Below are positions 6,019 to 6,153 of a stretch of 6,153 nucleotides of DNA, in pieces. The position numbers and the translations under genes were made by a program. The notes below the pieces were generated by a model. That model was not told the DNA's origin. It did not search any database and was given only the letters and a program-made list of their open reading frames with translations. Position 1 is the stretch's first letter; each line of letters starts with the position of its first letter. The DNA is from an uncultured Eubacterium sp. (lineage in GTDB: Bacteria > Bacillota > Clostridia > Lachnospirales > Lachnospiraceae), in NCBI GenBank assembly GCA_905236225.1, contig CAJOPM010000155.1, positions 1-6,153 on the forward strand, written 5' to 3'.

Positions 6019-6153
6019 TTTAACTCAGTCGGAGAAATCCCCCCACCTCTAAGCGTTAGCGTAGGTGGGGGTATGACAAACTATACTCAGTCGGGGTACC
6101 CTAAAGGACTAGGAATGCTAAGCATTCCGTCGCAAGCTCCGACTTAAGTTAAA
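6019..6153. repeat. Structured non-coding element with terminal inverted repeats (MITE- or IS-end-like), possibly cut by window edge
   Basis: The ends pair: TTTAACT-C-AGTCGGAG (6019-6034) against CTCCGACT-TA-AGTTAAA (6137-6153), 15 matched pairs with one small internal mismatch. ACTCAGTCGG occurs twice as a direct repeat (6023-6032 and 6085-6094), and both copies can pair through AGTCGG with CCGACT at 6139-6144. Inside are two hairpins, 6040-6071 and GGAATGC-TAA-GCATTCC (6112-6128). The stretch holds no plausible gene and looks more GC-rich than its surroundings. It starts 16 bp after the stop of the secreted-protein gene. It could be a miniature mobile element, the end of an IS (for example IS200/IS605-type ends, which carry hairpins), or a structured RNA. 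Target-site duplications cannot be checked because the window ends at the right repeat. Confidence 0.5.
6040..6071. other. Strong hairpin downstream of the secreted-protein gene
   Basis: CCCCCACCT (6040-6048) pairs perfectly with AGGTGGGGG (6063-6071). A nested small stem, CTAA (6049-6052) with TTAG (6056-6059), surrounds a GCG loop. No T-run follows on either strand, so it is not a standard intrinsic terminator, though it could stabilise or define the 3' end of the transcript from the upstream gene. It lies inside the inverted-repeat-bounded element. Confidence 0.5.

Noticed and set aside
6019..6153. CRISPR array or riboswitch
   Set aside because: Only two copies of a 10-base direct repeat occur, with no regular spacers; the element follows a gene and matches no riboswitch class I can recognise.

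Overview
The window looks like chromosomal DNA of a low-GC, anaerobic Firmicute, most likely a Lachnospiraceae/Clostridia-type organism. The basis is AT-rich coding DNA, strong AGGAGG-type ribosome binding sites, a clostridial-type NifH, and a secreted transglutaminase-like protein ending in Lys-rich BspA-like repeats, an architecture common in gut Clostridia. The taxonomic call is inference; there is no rRNA or other marker gene here.

Layout. (1) Positions 1-1703, + strand: the 3' part of a divergent nitrogenase component 1-type gene (NifK-like) followed 22 bp later by a canonical NifH-type iron protein gene. They form the end of an operon closed by a hairpin terminator at 1709-1737. (2) Positions 1719-2000: a decayed, 5'-truncated AraC-family gene on the minus strand, convergent with nifH and overlapped by the terminator and by the promoter region of the next gene. 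(3) Positions 2001-2984, +: an intact AraC-family regulator with a cupin-type sensor domain. (4) Positions 2987-3865, -: the redox-switched chaperone Hsp33 (hslO), convergent with the regulator; both stop codons sit inside one 11-bp-arm palindrome. (5) Positions 3866-4086: a divergent intergenic region with an extended -10 promoter for hslO, weak + promoter candidates, and a perfect hairpin in the leader of the next gene. (6) Positions 4087-6003, +: a 638-residue secreted protein with a signal peptide, transglutaminase-like catalytic domain, chitobiase-type C-terminal (CHB_HEX) domain, acidic linker and basic BspA-like repeats. (7) Positions 6019-6153: a compact non-coding element with near-perfect terminal inverted repeats and two internal hairpins, reaching the window edge.

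How the parts fit. The iron protein would deliver ATP-dependent electrons to the component 1 complex encoded upstream. Whether that enzyme reduces N2 or another substrate cannot be decided here: the iron protein is conventional but the component 1 partner is divergent, and no nifB, nifE or nifN is visible. The AraC regulator is a plausible but unproven controller of the neighbouring cluster. The other genes are ordinary neighbours: a cytosolic oxidative-stress chaperone and a cell-surface enzyme. The most notable non-coding signals are the terminal 135-bp element, the AraC remnant, the leader hairpin and the shared stop-codon palindrome.
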